Positions 36,675 through 45,156 of a DNA stretch of 64,000 nucleotides are shown piece after piece. Made by a program: the position numbers and the translations under genes. The notes beneath the pieces are model-generated. The model made no database searches. It was not told where the DNA came from and saw only the letters and a list, made by a program, of their open reading frames with translations. Source of the stretch: Mucilaginibacter sp. PAMC 26640 (lineage in GTDB: Bacteria > Bacteroidota > Bacteroidia > Sphingobacteriales > Sphingobacteriaceae); contig CP014773.1 of the NCBI GenBank assembly GCA_001596135.1, forward strand, positions 1 to 64,000. The letters run 5' to 3'. Within the stretch, counting starts at the first letter, position 1, and the number at the start of each line of letters is the position of its first letter.

Positions 36675-36890
36675 TTATTGACCTGATCTAGCTATGTTTA
36701 ATGTCAGAATAAGCACTCCACTTTTCGCCAAACTTTGCGAGCCTGGGAGATCGATATTATATTTGGAGATAACTTCCCCGAAAGAAATAAAAGGTTGGTC
36801 GAGTGCCTGTTGCAAATGCTTTTTCAGCCAGGTCTCCCGCTTGATAAATAAAGGGTGGTTCACCGCCAGGACGATCGGATTATCACTCAT
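36675..36890 (-). CDS. Small unknown protein at the end of the nuclease operon
   Basis: A 71-residue reading frame starting MSDNPIVLAVNHPLFIKRETW. Its ATG lies inside the end of the nuclease gene (8 bp overlap), which suggests translational coupling. The sequence has an amphipathic middle (LKKHLQQALDQPFISFGEVISK) and a hydrophobic Leu/Ile stretch near the end. No family recognised. An immunity or accessory role for the nuclease is possible from position only. Confidence 0.45.
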   Translation of the reverse strand: MSDNPIVLAVNHPLFIKRETWLKKHLQQALDQPFISFGEVISKYNIDLPGSQSLAKSGVLILTLNIARSGQ

Positions 36891-37510
36891 GTTTAACAGG
36901 CCGGTTATCAAAACGATTTAATAATAAACCTTTTTCTTTCGTAAATATACCAAAGTCGATCTGGTCGGGTATCCAGGTCGGGTCATTATAGATCGGCCGT
37001 ACAAAGTAAAATACTCCCTCATTACGCTGTAGATACCTTTCCATCCACCGGAACAACTTCCCCTGGGCCGAAAGCCCCCGGTTTAGCTCCTTTAACTGTG
37101 GGTACAAATTCTGGTCGATCTGCCCGTCGTTGCAATGCGCAATAAAATGGCCCTTATCATACCCCACATATTCCGGCTGGTCCTTAAATGCCCCCAGGAA
37201 TTGCCGCATCCGCTTATGGTCACGTTCTTTCGTACCTGCCGCCGACCGGCCATAAACAAACAACACCCGCGCCGCCCGGGAATAAATATCCGTACTCTCA
37301 TAATCCTCCTTACAATCGAAAAACAACGTGTACAACCGCCGCGCCGCATCATTAAAATGCCGCATCATTAAAATGCCGCACCTCCGCATCCGCAAACTCC
37401 TCCTCATAAGCCGCCGTCAACGCATAACCAAGCTCCTTCTCCAAAAAAGCCACGCAACTCTCATAATCCCTATCCGGGATATCCCCGAACAATTTATAGT
37501 AAGCGATCAT
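36883..37510 (-). pseudogene. DNA/RNA non-specific endonuclease-like gene, broken by 16-bp duplication
   Basis: The ATG at 37510 overlaps the stop of the upstream metallo-hydrolase (ATGA). It reads MIAYYKLFGDIPDRDYES and continues to EVRHFNDAAF-stop; the rest of the protein (HFNDAARRLYTLFFDCKED) is in another frame. Removing one 16-bp copy of the tandem repeat at 37345-37376 gives one protein of about 203 residues. The C-terminal half has YDKGHFIAHCNDGQIDQNLYPQL, with a GH motif and Asn/Gln-rich segment like the His-metal finger (NUC1) nucleases. The intact 3' frame could still start internally at MRHFNDAARR. Confidence 0.6.
37345..37376. repeat. 16-bp exact tandem duplication causing a frameshift
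   Basis: CGCATCATTAAAATGC occurs twice in a row (37345-37360, 37361-37376) and CGCA follows as a partial third copy. Sixteen is not a multiple of three, so gain or loss of one copy switches the nuclease gene between broken and intact. Confidence 0.9.
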
Positions 37511-38784
37511 GATATAAAATTATCGTACAGGTCCCAGACCGAGGCACCGGTCACCACTTCTTTCATCTGCGCCATAATGACCTGTTCGCCATTGCAACGC
37601 AGGTTGATCATACCGTATTTGATCTTGTCGGCTTTGATATCGGTCGAGCGGGCGAGTTCAGTCGAGAATACCAGCGGCCGGTTTGATTTTGTATATTTTC
37701 CGGCGCAGCCGATCGCATCAGCCCGAGGATGTGAATAGGATTCATTATCGCCTGATGAAATGACCGTCGCGTGAGGGTTGACCTTGGCCATATATTCGAC
37801 TGTAAATTCAGAGGCACCGTGATGGCAGGATTTGGCAATATCTACTTCGAAGGGATTGGTTTGTCCGTAATGTTCCAATAAATGCGTTTCGGCCTGGCTA
37901 TTCAGGTCTCCGCCGAAAAGTATGGTGCGGATACCATAAGTAAGTTTCAGCACGATGCTATGTCCATTAATGGTATGTGCGTCATCATCAAGGTATTTAT
38001 AGCGTTTGGCCCCTTCCGTTGTCACAGGCCCTAGAAAATCCAGCCTAAGTGTTTTTCCGGCGATGTCCTGAGTCACGGTTTCTGTAAGGTAATCGGCGCG
38101 TTTAAAGTTTTGCAAACGGCCCTGCTGTCGCGCATTAGTTGCCGCGAATGCGAATTTCTCTACCAGGTCCAGCATCCCACCCTTGGTTTTCAGCGCGTTC
38201 AGGTCGTCCACACTATCAAAAGAAGTCGTCAGATAGCCATTTTCCGTATGACCCAGTTCGGTATCATAATCCGCCGGAAAATTGGCCTTAGCGTCATTGA
38301 ATTTAGCGATGCCATTATGAAGGATCGTGCCGAATGTGTAATGATCATCATTAATAATATCGATTAGCCCCGCATAATGGTCCTTATCAAAATGGCTGAT
38401 CACCACATAGTCAAAATGCACCTTTTCATTCCGGCCGAAATAGTATTTATACTGCCACTTACTTAAGTAATTAGCCAGGTTATCATCCGGACCGCCGTCG
38501 ATCAGCATTTTGAAATTGTTGCCTACCTCGATCAGCGCGCCGTCACCTTGTCCCACATCCACAAAAAAGATCTTCAGCCCCGGTTCATCCCCGATATCCG
38601 AACTTTTGATCCAGCCAGTCGTTCCAAAAGCCGTTACTTCCCGCCACAAGCCGTTCGTTTGCCCCGTCAGCGCGACATAAGAACCCATCAGGATCGTATT
38701 ATTCTTGCTTTTACCCGCGCCATGCGCATCAATATTTTTGTAAGTATTTGCCGAAAGACTGGTGACGATTTTGTAAATAGTCAT
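37507..38784 (-). CDS. ComEC-like metallo-beta-lactamase-fold hydrolase with SH3-like N-terminus
   Basis: A 425-residue cytoplasmic protein. Residues 1-65 resemble a bacterial SH3 domain (GSYVALTGQTNGLWREVTAFGTTGWIKSSDI). Residues 68 onward form the MBL fold of the ComEC/Rec2 type: LKIFFVDVGQGDGALIEVG, LIDGGPD, and the metal motif VVISHFDKDHYAGL (HxDxDH), then LFGGDLNSQAETHLLEHYG and SCHHGASEFT. ComEC-type domains are nucleases or phosphodiesterases. It has no transmembrane competence domain. It couples to the downstream nuclease by an ATGA overlap and follows a lipoprotein gene by 17 bp. Confidence 0.8.
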   Translation of the reverse strand: MTIYKIVTSLSANTYKNIDAHGAGKSKNNTILMGSYVALTGQTNGLWREVTAFGTTGWIKSSDIGDEPGLKIFFVDVGQGDGALIEVGNNFKMLIDGGPDDNLANYLSKWQYKYYFGRNEKVHFDYVVISHFDKDHYAGLIDIINDDHYTFGTILHNGIAKFNDAKANFPADYDTELGHTENGYLTTSFDSVDDLNALKTKGGMLDLVEKFAFAATNARQQGRLQNFKRADYLTETVTQDIAGKTLRLDFLGPVTTEGAKRYKYLDDDAHTINGHSIVLKLTYGIRTILFGGDLNSQAETHLLEHYGQTNPFEVDIAKSCHHGASEFTVEYMAKVNPHATVISSGDNESYSHPRADAIGCAGKYTKSNRPLVFSTELARSTDIKADKIKYGMINLRCNGEQVIMAQMKEVVTGASVWDLYDNFIS

Positions 38785-38801
38785 AATGAAAGATTTAAAT
38801 A

Positions 38802-40394
38802 TCAGGGTTTAGTGGTTGGTTTCCGGGTTTTAGGAGCAGGTATGACTGGGTCCAGTTCCAGATTACTGACTCCTTTTAAGGCAAGAAGATCACTGCCGCT
38901 TACCGTTGTTTTGACCATATCAATTTTGTTGCCCCTGTCGTCGACAAAGTACAGCTTGAATTTTTTTGCTTGTAAATTGGCAATAACCGGTTGCTCTAAC
39001 TGGTCTTTGAGCCATTGCAGGAACAATTCAGGATTATCATCGCTGAATACTTCCAGGATGCGCCTTACCGGCGAGGCAATATAAAGGTAAGCAGGCCGGC
39101 CATTCATCTGTGCTTTAATCTGGTAAGCTGTTTTGGCAAATTCGTTGTGATCCAGTTTGAAAGTATAAGAATTGTCCTTTTTGAAATAGTAATAAGTAAT
39201 ATGATCATCGTATTCCAGGGCGTTATTTCCGCTTTTGCCTGATTCATTCCCAACGGCGCGAAGCTCACCCTCAAAGCCAACTATAAAAGAGATGTTCTTC
39301 GCCAGCGCTCGATCTACATAAGTAACTATCCGTTGACTATTGCCTAGCTTTCCGGCTGCCACAGGTTGGTTATCTCCATTATACAAACCGCTGAAATAAG
39401 AAATTTCTGCATTGGTCACCAAATTAGATGAGTCGTCGGGGTTACCGAATTTTAGATTTGCCGTTACAAATACGTTTTGGCTAATGTCGCTGATCGGCCG
39501 GGAGCGTTGGCTGACGGTGAGTTGATCGGGGCCAACTGCAAAGCCAAGCATCATGCGCTTGCCTTTGATTGCTGTGGCTTCTTTAAGCATTTGCTCATTG
39601 GCGTAAGCGGCTTCTAAACCTGCCGTCACTTTGGCCTCTGCGCTTGCGTTGGTTTCGTTTGTCCCCTGACGGGTTGACTGGTTACCCCCGGTCGTTCCGT
39701 TAACCGACGTTTGATTTCCCGCAGCATCAAAGGCGCCCGCCGATTGATTATTACCGGAATTATTGGTGTCCGTTGTGTTATTCGTGTTTTTAGTGCTTGC
39801 GCCGCTGCCCAGCGCACCAGTGATGTTGCCCTTGACGTTAAAATTCACATTCTGTGTTCTTTCCAGACTGCCCATATCCAGTTCTTCAAATTCATTCTGC
39901 AATTTGTCGATCGTATAAAAGTAAGCGTAGGAACCTTTGTTGATATTGAGTGTGGTGTTCAGGAATTCCAGCCGTGTATCCGGATGGGCATAGATTTTAT
40001 CCCGGAAGTAGTGTTTAATGTTCGCGAATTCAAAAACGATCTTGTATTCATCGAATTTGGTCGGCCTTGGTGCTTCCGGCTTTTTCTCTTCCACGGCTAA
40101 GGGTAATTGCAAAGCTTCGACGAGTTCTTTCGGGGTCGTGGTTCGTTTAGCCATTGCCTTCAGATAAATGTGCTTCAGCGAATCCGGCCAGTCCACAAAA
40201 GTCTTCGCGGGGGGAGGGCTTTCTTTGGCCGGGTTCAGTGGCCTGGGATCGACCCTTACTTCCAGTGGCGCCTCCTTCGCGGTTGTATGTTCATAAACTC
40301 CCTCGTGGGTATTCGTGATCACCGGCTTGACACCGCCGCACCCGGTCAGCAGCGCTGCAACGACGGCGCTGGTTAATAATAAAGTCTTTTTCAT
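38802..40394 (-). CDS. Large lipoprotein of unknown function
   Basis: A 530-residue lipoprotein: MKKTLLLTSAVVAALLTGCGG with the lipobox Cys near residue 19. A Pro-rich linker follows, a mixed domain with FDEYKIVFEFANIKHYFRDKIYAHPDTRLEFLN, then a low-complexity Asn/Thr/Gly segment at about 195-245 (NTNNTTDTNNSGNNQSAG), and a beta-rich C-terminal half with SFIVGFEGELRAVGNESG and AYLYIASPVRRILEVFSDD. No known family recognised. It heads the block of membrane-associated and nuclease genes and probably sits in the outer membrane or periplasm. The Asn/Thr linker could be a flexible spacer. Confidence 0.65.
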   Translation of the reverse strand: MKKTLLLTSAVVAALLTGCGGVKPVITNTHEGVYEHTTAKEAPLEVRVDPRPLNPAKESPPPAKTFVDWPDSLKHIYLKAMAKRTTTPKELVEALQLPLAVEEKKPEAPRPTKFDEYKIVFEFANIKHYFRDKIYAHPDTRLEFLNTTLNINKGSYAYFYTIDKLQNEFEELDMGSLERTQNVNFNVKGNITGALGSGASTKNTNNTTDTNNSGNNQSAGAFDAAGNQTSVNGTTGGNQSTRQGTNETNASAEAKVTAGLEAAYANEQMLKEATAIKGKRMMLGFAVGPDQLTVSQRSRPISDISQNVFVTANLKFGNPDDSSNLVTNAEISYFSGLYNGDNQPVAAGKLGNSQRIVTYVDRALAKNISFIVGFEGELRAVGNESGKSGNNALEYDDHITYYYFKKDNSYTFKLDHNEFAKTAYQIKAQMNGRPAYLYIASPVRRILEVFSDDNPELFLQWLKDQLEQPVIANLQAKKFKLYFVDDRGNKIDMVKTTVSGSDLLALKGVSNLELDPVIPAPKTRKPTTKP

Positions 40395-40395
40395 A

Positions 40396-40854
40396 TTAAA
40401 TCAATCTGAATTCGTCATAATTTTGAGTGGCACCCTGAGCGAAACAGCGAGCGCTGAACCGGCCGAGAAACCGGCCGTTACAATTAACGTTTAACGGCTG
40501 TCCATTACAACTGATCGGGCCTCCATTAACCGCGAAATACCTATCCTGCGGGTCCAATTGGAAAGCCTGTCCTGGTGCCGGAGCAGATCCTGAAGCAAGT
40601 AAAACGACGCGGTTCCCCGGCGCAAGACCGGCCAGCGGCGTAGCCAGTATTTCATTTAGATCGTTTTGCAAGGACGCGAGTATGGTTTGATTACCTGATT
40701 TTAAGCCTAAAGTAAGCTGACCCTGCGGATCATGACTAAGTTTAACCAGGCTTTTCTTGTTGGTGGCAGGATCCACATGGAAAAATTGCCCCTTAGGCAC
40801 AGCTCCCATATCCTTTTGATAGGCTAAATAAGCCTTGCGGAGTTTTGTATTCAT
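40396..40854 (-). CDS. Unknown protein, first gene of the lipoprotein-nuclease operon
   Basis: A 152-residue soluble protein with no signal peptide. The middle contains LGLKSGNQTILASLQNDLNEIL and NRVVLLASGSAPAPGQAFQLDPQDRYFAVNGGP; the C-terminal part has four Cys (SCNGQPLNVNCNGRFLGRFSARCF). The stop lies 1 bp before the lipoprotein start. The repeat-like NGxFxG/QGxF pattern hints at a beta-rich fold. No family recognised. Confidence 0.5.
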   Translation of the reverse strand: MNTKLRKAYLAYQKDMGAVPKGQFFHVDPATNKKSLVKLSHDPQGQLTLGLKSGNQTILASLQNDLNEILATPLAGLAPGNRVVLLASGSAPAPGQAFQLDPQDRYFAVNGGPISCNGQPLNVNCNGRFLGRFSARCFAQGATQNYDEFRLI

Positions 40855-41252
40855 GATGTAGGGTTAAGGTGAACGGGCGTTAAGTTAATGATTATTAATT
40901 ATTTAATTACAAAAATGGCAGCCTTTTTTTAACAGAACCTGACAAACACGGGCCATCGTACGCGAACATGACTTTGAACAAGCTCCAATATGCGGAAAAG
41001 GTGCGCTTACTGATTTTGGGCATGTCAGCGACTATAAAAATGATGATGATATCGCCTGGATTATTATTGCAGGCACGGGCGATCGGCACCAATATTAAAG
41101 TTGACAAAATCGGCGAAATTAAGCTAAACGGGTAATCGCCGCATCTACTAAAACAAAGGAAAAGAAAACCAGCCGCCAAACATCTGAAACACGCCAACCA
41201 ATTTGCAGATCCATTTCACAATGAGGCCGGGTTCGTCATTGTAAATAATCAG
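40855..41252. other. Intergenic region with probable gene remnant
   Basis: No intact gene is seen. On the plus strand, one frame at about 40953-41096 reads AIVREHDFEQAPICGKGALTDFGHVSDYKNDDDIAW and stops after DRHQY; another frame then reads IKVDKIGEIKLNG to a stop at about 41132. These protein-like pieces in two frames suggest a decayed 3' end of an unrecognised gene. No start or upstream continuation was found. Confidence 0.35.
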
Positions 41253-41260
41253 TACATTTG
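41253..41260 (+). promoter_or_regulatory. -7 element upstream of the channel gene
   Basis: TACATTTG fits TAnnTTTG 36 bp before the ATG at 41296. No convincing -33 element at the standard distance. Confidence 0.35.
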
Positions 41261-41295
41261 ACGTAATCATTATTGACCCTTATCTGCTTTATTTG

Positions 41296-42348
41296 ATGAA
41301 AAGGAAATTATTGGCTGTACTTGACGCGGCGATAAAATATTTAACCAAGCTCCAAAAGGAATACCAGCAAAAGCCAGCCGAGCAGACGGCATTTGTCGTC
41401 AGAAAACTAAAACCTAAGCTGAATACAAGGTTCGGCGGCGTTATCGATAAACTCAGCTATTACAAAATACTATTTTGGATATTTGTAATCATTGTAGGTT
41501 TTGCAGTGGTATTCAAATTATTGAATCCCTATGACCAGGGTACCACGAAAAGTGACTTGGACTGGGTCGATACCCTCTATTTCAGCGTCGTCACCTTTGC
41601 GACACTGGGCTATGGGGATATAGCAGCAAAAGGTGCGGGGAGGCTGTTGGTTATCACGGAAGTGATGAGCGGTATGTTTTTTATGGCGGTATTTATCGGA
41701 AAAATCTCCTCAGAACGTCAAGCCACCAAACTCAAACTGATATATTCCAGCATTAACCACCGAACGATTTCAACTTATATCGCGGATCTGGGAACGATGC
41801 TTGGAGAATTGCAGGAAACTTACTTGCTGCATGATAATCCGCTACTTGCCAAAAAAATGCAGGATGCCTATGACTTTGTTTCTGTGATCCGTAAATACCT
41901 TACGCAGCAAGCTCTGGAAGGTGAACTGACAGAATACGGCAATCCCAGCACGTTACGCCGGCTGTATGTAGCGATGTCGGGAATGCAGAAGTTCAGTACG
42001 ACCCTCACCAAAACTTATGGCATGAGTGATGCTATTGTTGGTAATGCGCGTAGAATTATTACCAGTGCATTTGTCATCGGGCAGGAAATGCAACAGTTTC
42101 ATCAAAAAGAGCCCGGAACCATGGGCAACCTGAATGAGTTGGTTTTACAAATGGCCCGCAGTCAAAATGAAACACCTATTGTCCACCGGACCATGATCGT
42201 TCCAGCGCTCCTCGACCGGGTCAAGGCAAAAATGAACGCTTATCCTGATCCCTTAGCCAGCTACAGGCAAATAGCGGCAGAAATGGGAATGACCAACAAA
42301 TTATGTCAGCGGTGCATAGCGTTGAATCTGAATGGTCATCCGGCATAA
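41296..42348 (+). CDS. K+ channel-like protein with large cytoplasmic domain
   Basis: A 350-residue two-helix channel. The first helix is about residues 58-78 (ILFWIFVIIVGFAVVFKLL); the pore helix and filter read TLYFSVVTFATLGYGDIAAKG with the TxGYGD selectivity signature; the second helix is about 120-137 (LLVITEVMSGMFFMAVFIGK). About 200 cytoplasmic residues follow (LKLIYSSINHRTISTYIADLG ... RCIALNLNGHPA), mostly helical and without an RCK nucleotide fold that I can recognise. Placed in a defence-type island, it could be an effector that depolarises the membrane, but a plain transporter role is equally allowed. Confidence 0.75.
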   Translation: MKRKLLAVLDAAIKYLTKLQKEYQQKPAEQTAFVVRKLKPKLNTRFGGVIDKLSYYKILFWIFVIIVGFAVVFKLLNPYDQGTTKSDLDWVDTLYFSVVTFATLGYGDIAAKGAGRLLVITEVMSGMFFMAVFIGKISSERQATKLKLIYSSINHRTISTYIADLGTMLGELQETYLLHDNPLLAKKMQDAYDFVSVIRKYLTQQALEGELTEYGNPSTLRRLYVAMSGMQKFSTTLTKTYGMSDAIVGNARRIITSAFVIGQEMQQFHQKEPGTMGNLNELVLQMARSQNETPIVHRTMIVPALLDRVKAKMNAYPDPLASYRQIAAEMGMTNKLCQRCIALNLNGHPA

Positions 42349-43061
42349 AATTTAACGAATTCACTATCCACCGAATAAATAAGGCCGAATATATAGTTGT
42401 GTACAGCTTCCAGATAATCCTGTAATTCCAGAGTGATGCTACCTATGGGCTTCCCATCCATGCCCCGAAAATTGGGGAATCCGGCGAGTTCGGCATCTAC
42501 GATGCCTAAGTGCTTGATTTTATTATTGACTTTGTTTAATTCGACAATTGGCTGGTAAGCCATTTGATCTTCGCAAACGACGCCTGCTTTTTTGAATTCC
42601 TTGCGGGTGTTTTTCCAGTTACTGACCTCGGCGATGATACTCGGATCGATACGCTTTTGACATTCTTTGAGCAATAAAGATTGTAAATGTTCAACCGCTG
42701 TGAATAAAGAAATTACTGTCTCCTGATCTTCCAGTGCCTTTATATTTCTATTGAAAAAATCGTCGTTCGTAATACGGTCATAGCCCCTGGAAATGCCGAT
42801 TTGGGCCATTTCGTCCTCCTTATCCGTTTCGGAGGCTAGTTCAGTATAGAACCTGGCATTATCCTCGATCAACCGATCTCTAGCCGCGAGATCTTGGTAG
42901 AGGAAATTATGTTTATAACAGATAAATTCCAGCCTGTTCCGAAGTTCCCAGGTCATGCCGTGAAGATAGACCGGTAATTCAAACGGAAAAAGTGCTTCCG
43001 TCCGGCCATAGACCTCTTGCGACCAAAGCGGCATCGCGAGTTTTTTAAATTCGGCTTTCAT
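42336..43061 (-). CDS. Unknown helical protein, possible HEPN-like
   Basis: A 241-residue protein from MKAEFKKLAMPLWSQEVYG at 43061; longer starts would overlap the divergent nuclease gene and give an unconvincing N-terminus. It is mostly helical. The segment ELNKVNNKIKHLGIVD near residue 180 recalls the N-x-x-KH patterns of HEPN-like proteins, but the classical R-x4-6-H motif is not seen. It is divergent from the PD-(D/E)xK gene with only 33 bp between starts and converges on the channel gene with 13 bp overlap. It could be a regulator or partner of the nuclease. Confidence 0.55.
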   Translation of the reverse strand: MKAEFKKLAMPLWSQEVYGRTEALFPFELPVYLHGMTWELRNRLEFICYKHNFLYQDLAARDRLIEDNARFYTELASETDKEDEMAQIGISRGYDRITNDDFFNRNIKALEDQETVISLFTAVEHLQSLLLKECQKRIDPSIIAEVSNWKNTRKEFKKAGVVCEDQMAYQPIVELNKVNNKIKHLGIVDAELAGFPNFRGMDGKPIGSITLELQDYLEAVHNYIFGLIYSVDSEFVKFYAG

Positions 43062-43083
43062 AAACGCCAAGGTATAAAAATTA

Positions 43084-43091
43084 TAAATTTG
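43084..43091 (+). promoter_or_regulatory. -7 element abutting the PD-(D/E)xK gene start
   Basis: TAAATTTG is followed by TTT and then the ATG at 43095, the same TAnnTTTG-N3-ATG geometry seen before the Fic and ImmA genes; probable leaderless transcript. Confidence 0.45.
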
Positions 43092-43094
43092 TTT

Positions 43095-44489
43095 ATGACG
43101 GCAACTGAATTCGAATGGGTAACACCAGCTAAGAAAGCATGTCAGTGGTTCATTGATACCATGGGGCCGGAAGAATGGACACGTCGAAGGCAGGGTGTGG
43201 TAGATTATTTCAAGTCCTTCGATAAAATTTCGTTGACGGAAGCTGATGTCCAAACGTCCCACATAGATAGGCTGTATCATCCAATAGCAGTTTACGAAGA
43301 TTGGATGGCTTGGTATATGTACCTGGTTGAATCCATTTTTGATCGGCCGGCGGTGGATGACCCATTTCAATCAGCGAGGATCTATCCTTTTTTTGCCGCT
43401 ATCGGCCGGCATATCGAAACACTAAAGGCAGTAGCAGGCATTGACGACCGGCTGAAAGAGATGCTGAATCAAAGAAAAAACCAGCCGGATTCGACTTTGT
43501 TCGAATTATGCGTGGCACTCCTTTATTTACGGAATGGCTGGACAGTGCGGTTTCTTAAAGAGCGCTTGTCAGAAAAAACGCCGGATTTTGAGGTAACGCG
43601 GGGAGCTGGCACATTCTGGGTCGAATGCAAGCGATTGGCTAAAGTCACCGAATTCGCCGAACAGGAACGCGCGGATTGGCAAAAACGGTTCCGGCATTTG
43701 ACTAACGCCATGCGCGGCTTTGATGTTTCCGCCCATGCCGAGGTTATCTTCAAAGTACCTATCGCTGATGTGCCAGAAGAGTTGCTCGGACAATTATTCG
43801 CCTATTATGCGCAAACCAGTTGGATAAGGAGCAAGGGCTGGTTTATTACGGACATGATCGATTTTAAAGCACGGCTGTTAGATATACCGGCGATCAATAA
43901 AATTCTGGATGCGGAAGGCCCAAGACAAAATTCACCAGCCATGATTAAGGCCATTGCCGGTGAGTACGAAATGCACGGCAGCTATACGCAACTGATCAGT
44001 TTTTCAGAATTAACCGAGGCCGGCCCAGATGACGGCTTGCATGTTCTCAATAAATTTTGTCACGGCATTCATGCCGCCGGGTCCGCTAAATATAAATGTA
44101 CGGCTGCAAGTTCCATTGACAAAAAGGCGAAAGATGTCCGGAAAGTATTAAAAAAAGCCGTGGAACAAATACCGCTCGACCGGGAAGGTATCATTCATAT
44201 CGGATATGAAACCGTAAGCGGCCCCGAAGTGGAGCTGGTCAGGCACCAGAAAACCAAAGAAACCGTTCAGGGATTCGACTTTACAGGCAAGACCATCGAA
44301 GCGGTTTATTGCCATGCCATACAACCCCTGGTTAGGATCGGCGAATTTGAATGTGCCGAAACAACGCTTTATTTTGAAAAACACCCTGGCAGTATCTTTG
44401 CAGAAAACCTGCTGTTGGACCCGCCAGGTACTCGAAAACGAAACAGTACGCACTGGGAAGAGGACTTAGATCATAATAAACCGGTATAA
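43095..44489 (+). CDS. PD-(D/E)xK nuclease-like protein
   Basis: A 464-residue protein starting MTATEFEWVTPAKKACQWF. The nuclease core is at about residues 135-190: FELCVALLYLRNGWTVRFL, then the catalytic pattern KTPDFEVTRGAGTFWVECKRLAKV (Asp in PDF, Glu and Lys in ECK). This is a restriction-endonuclease fold of the kind that acts on foreign or damaged DNA. The C-terminal 250 residues (VSGPEVELVRHQKTKETVQGF) have no recognised domain. It is divergent from the unknown helical gene, and its stop is 22 bp from the stop of the leftward HEPN candidate. Confidence 0.7.
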   Translation: MTATEFEWVTPAKKACQWFIDTMGPEEWTRRRQGVVDYFKSFDKISLTEADVQTSHIDRLYHPIAVYEDWMAWYMYLVESIFDRPAVDDPFQSARIYPFFAAIGRHIETLKAVAGIDDRLKEMLNQRKNQPDSTLFELCVALLYLRNGWTVRFLKERLSEKTPDFEVTRGAGTFWVECKRLAKVTEFAEQERADWQKRFRHLTNAMRGFDVSAHAEVIFKVPIADVPEELLGQLFAYYAQTSWIRSKGWFITDMIDFKARLLDIPAINKILDAEGPRQNSPAMIKAIAGEYEMHGSYTQLISFSELTEAGPDDGLHVLNKFCHGIHAAGSAKYKCTAASSIDKKAKDVRKVLKKAVEQIPLDREGIIHIGYETVSGPEVELVRHQKTKETVQGFDFTGKTIEAVYCHAIQPLVRIGEFECAETTLYFEKHPGSIFAENLLLDPPGTRKRNSTHWEEDLDHNKPV

Positions 44490-44511
44490 GTTTAAAAACG
44501 CTGTAGCCCGT

Positions 44512-45141
44512 CTATCGTGGTACAAATGCAGTCGCCGCCAGTTCTTCAAAATTAGTGGCGGCGGTTTCATGCCGCAATCTGCTGAAACTTTTTTTTAGCT
44601 GGGCGGTCACATAGTCGTCCACGAAAGTGACCAATAACCCGAAATTGGCAAGCTGAGAATCCATGTCATTCAGGAAGACTATATTCGGATAGATCTGCTT
44701 ATAAACCTGGTTATCCATATCCAATGATACCGCAATGGCGTTTTGCTCCCAGCCTTCGCCGCCACCATGGGCCACATATTGGTTACGTTGCAAAATCAGG
44801 CGGTCATGTTCCTCTTTCACTTCTTTAGGCAGATCTTTGATCGCATTTATATTTAAACTTACACCCCGGCCTGCTGCCTGTGCGTAACATTTGGCGTAAG
44901 TAACCACGGCAAAAAAGGAGAGGCTCTGTTTAACGGTTTTGTTTTCAACCCCTGCCTCCAACATAGTCAACGTATCCTTGACCAAACCCAGATCTTTTTT
45001 GATCAGGCCATAAGCGGAAAAGTTACGGGCCAGTCTTGTTTTCAACAAGACTAACGGCAAAATACGTTGTTCTTCGTCAGCAACTACGCGTACATAGCCT
45101 TCGTTTTCGAAAAAATAGTAGTAAGGCTTATTGTGTTTCAT
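44512..45141 (-). CDS. HEPN-candidate protein, last gene of the ABC-3C operon
   Basis: A 209-residue helical protein. The segment LILQRNQYVAHGGGEGWEQ near residues 115-133 contains R-N-x4-H, the form of the HEPN catalytic motif (Rx4-6H) found in many toxin RNases and AbiV-like proteins. The rest is not recognised. It is the final gene of the leftward operon, 15 bp after the CoiA-like gene. An RNase effector role is inferred from the motif only. Confidence 0.5.
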   Translation of the reverse strand: MKHNKPYYYFFENEGYVRVVADEEQRILPLVLLKTRLARNFSAYGLIKKDLGLVKDTLTMLEAGVENKTVKQSLSFFAVVTYAKCYAQAAGRGVSLNINAIKDLPKEVKEEHDRLILQRNQYVAHGGGEGWEQNAIAVSLDMDNQVYKQIYPNIVFLNDMDSQLANFGLLVTFVDDYVTAQLKKSFSRLRHETAATNFEELAATAFVPR

Positions 45142-45156
45142 TTAATTTTGAAATAA

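Noticed and set aside
40907..41197. 96-codon open frame on the minus strand, Cys- and Phe-rich
   Set aside because: Composition unlike a real protein, and the opposite strand holds better protein-like fragments; treated as antisense chance frame.
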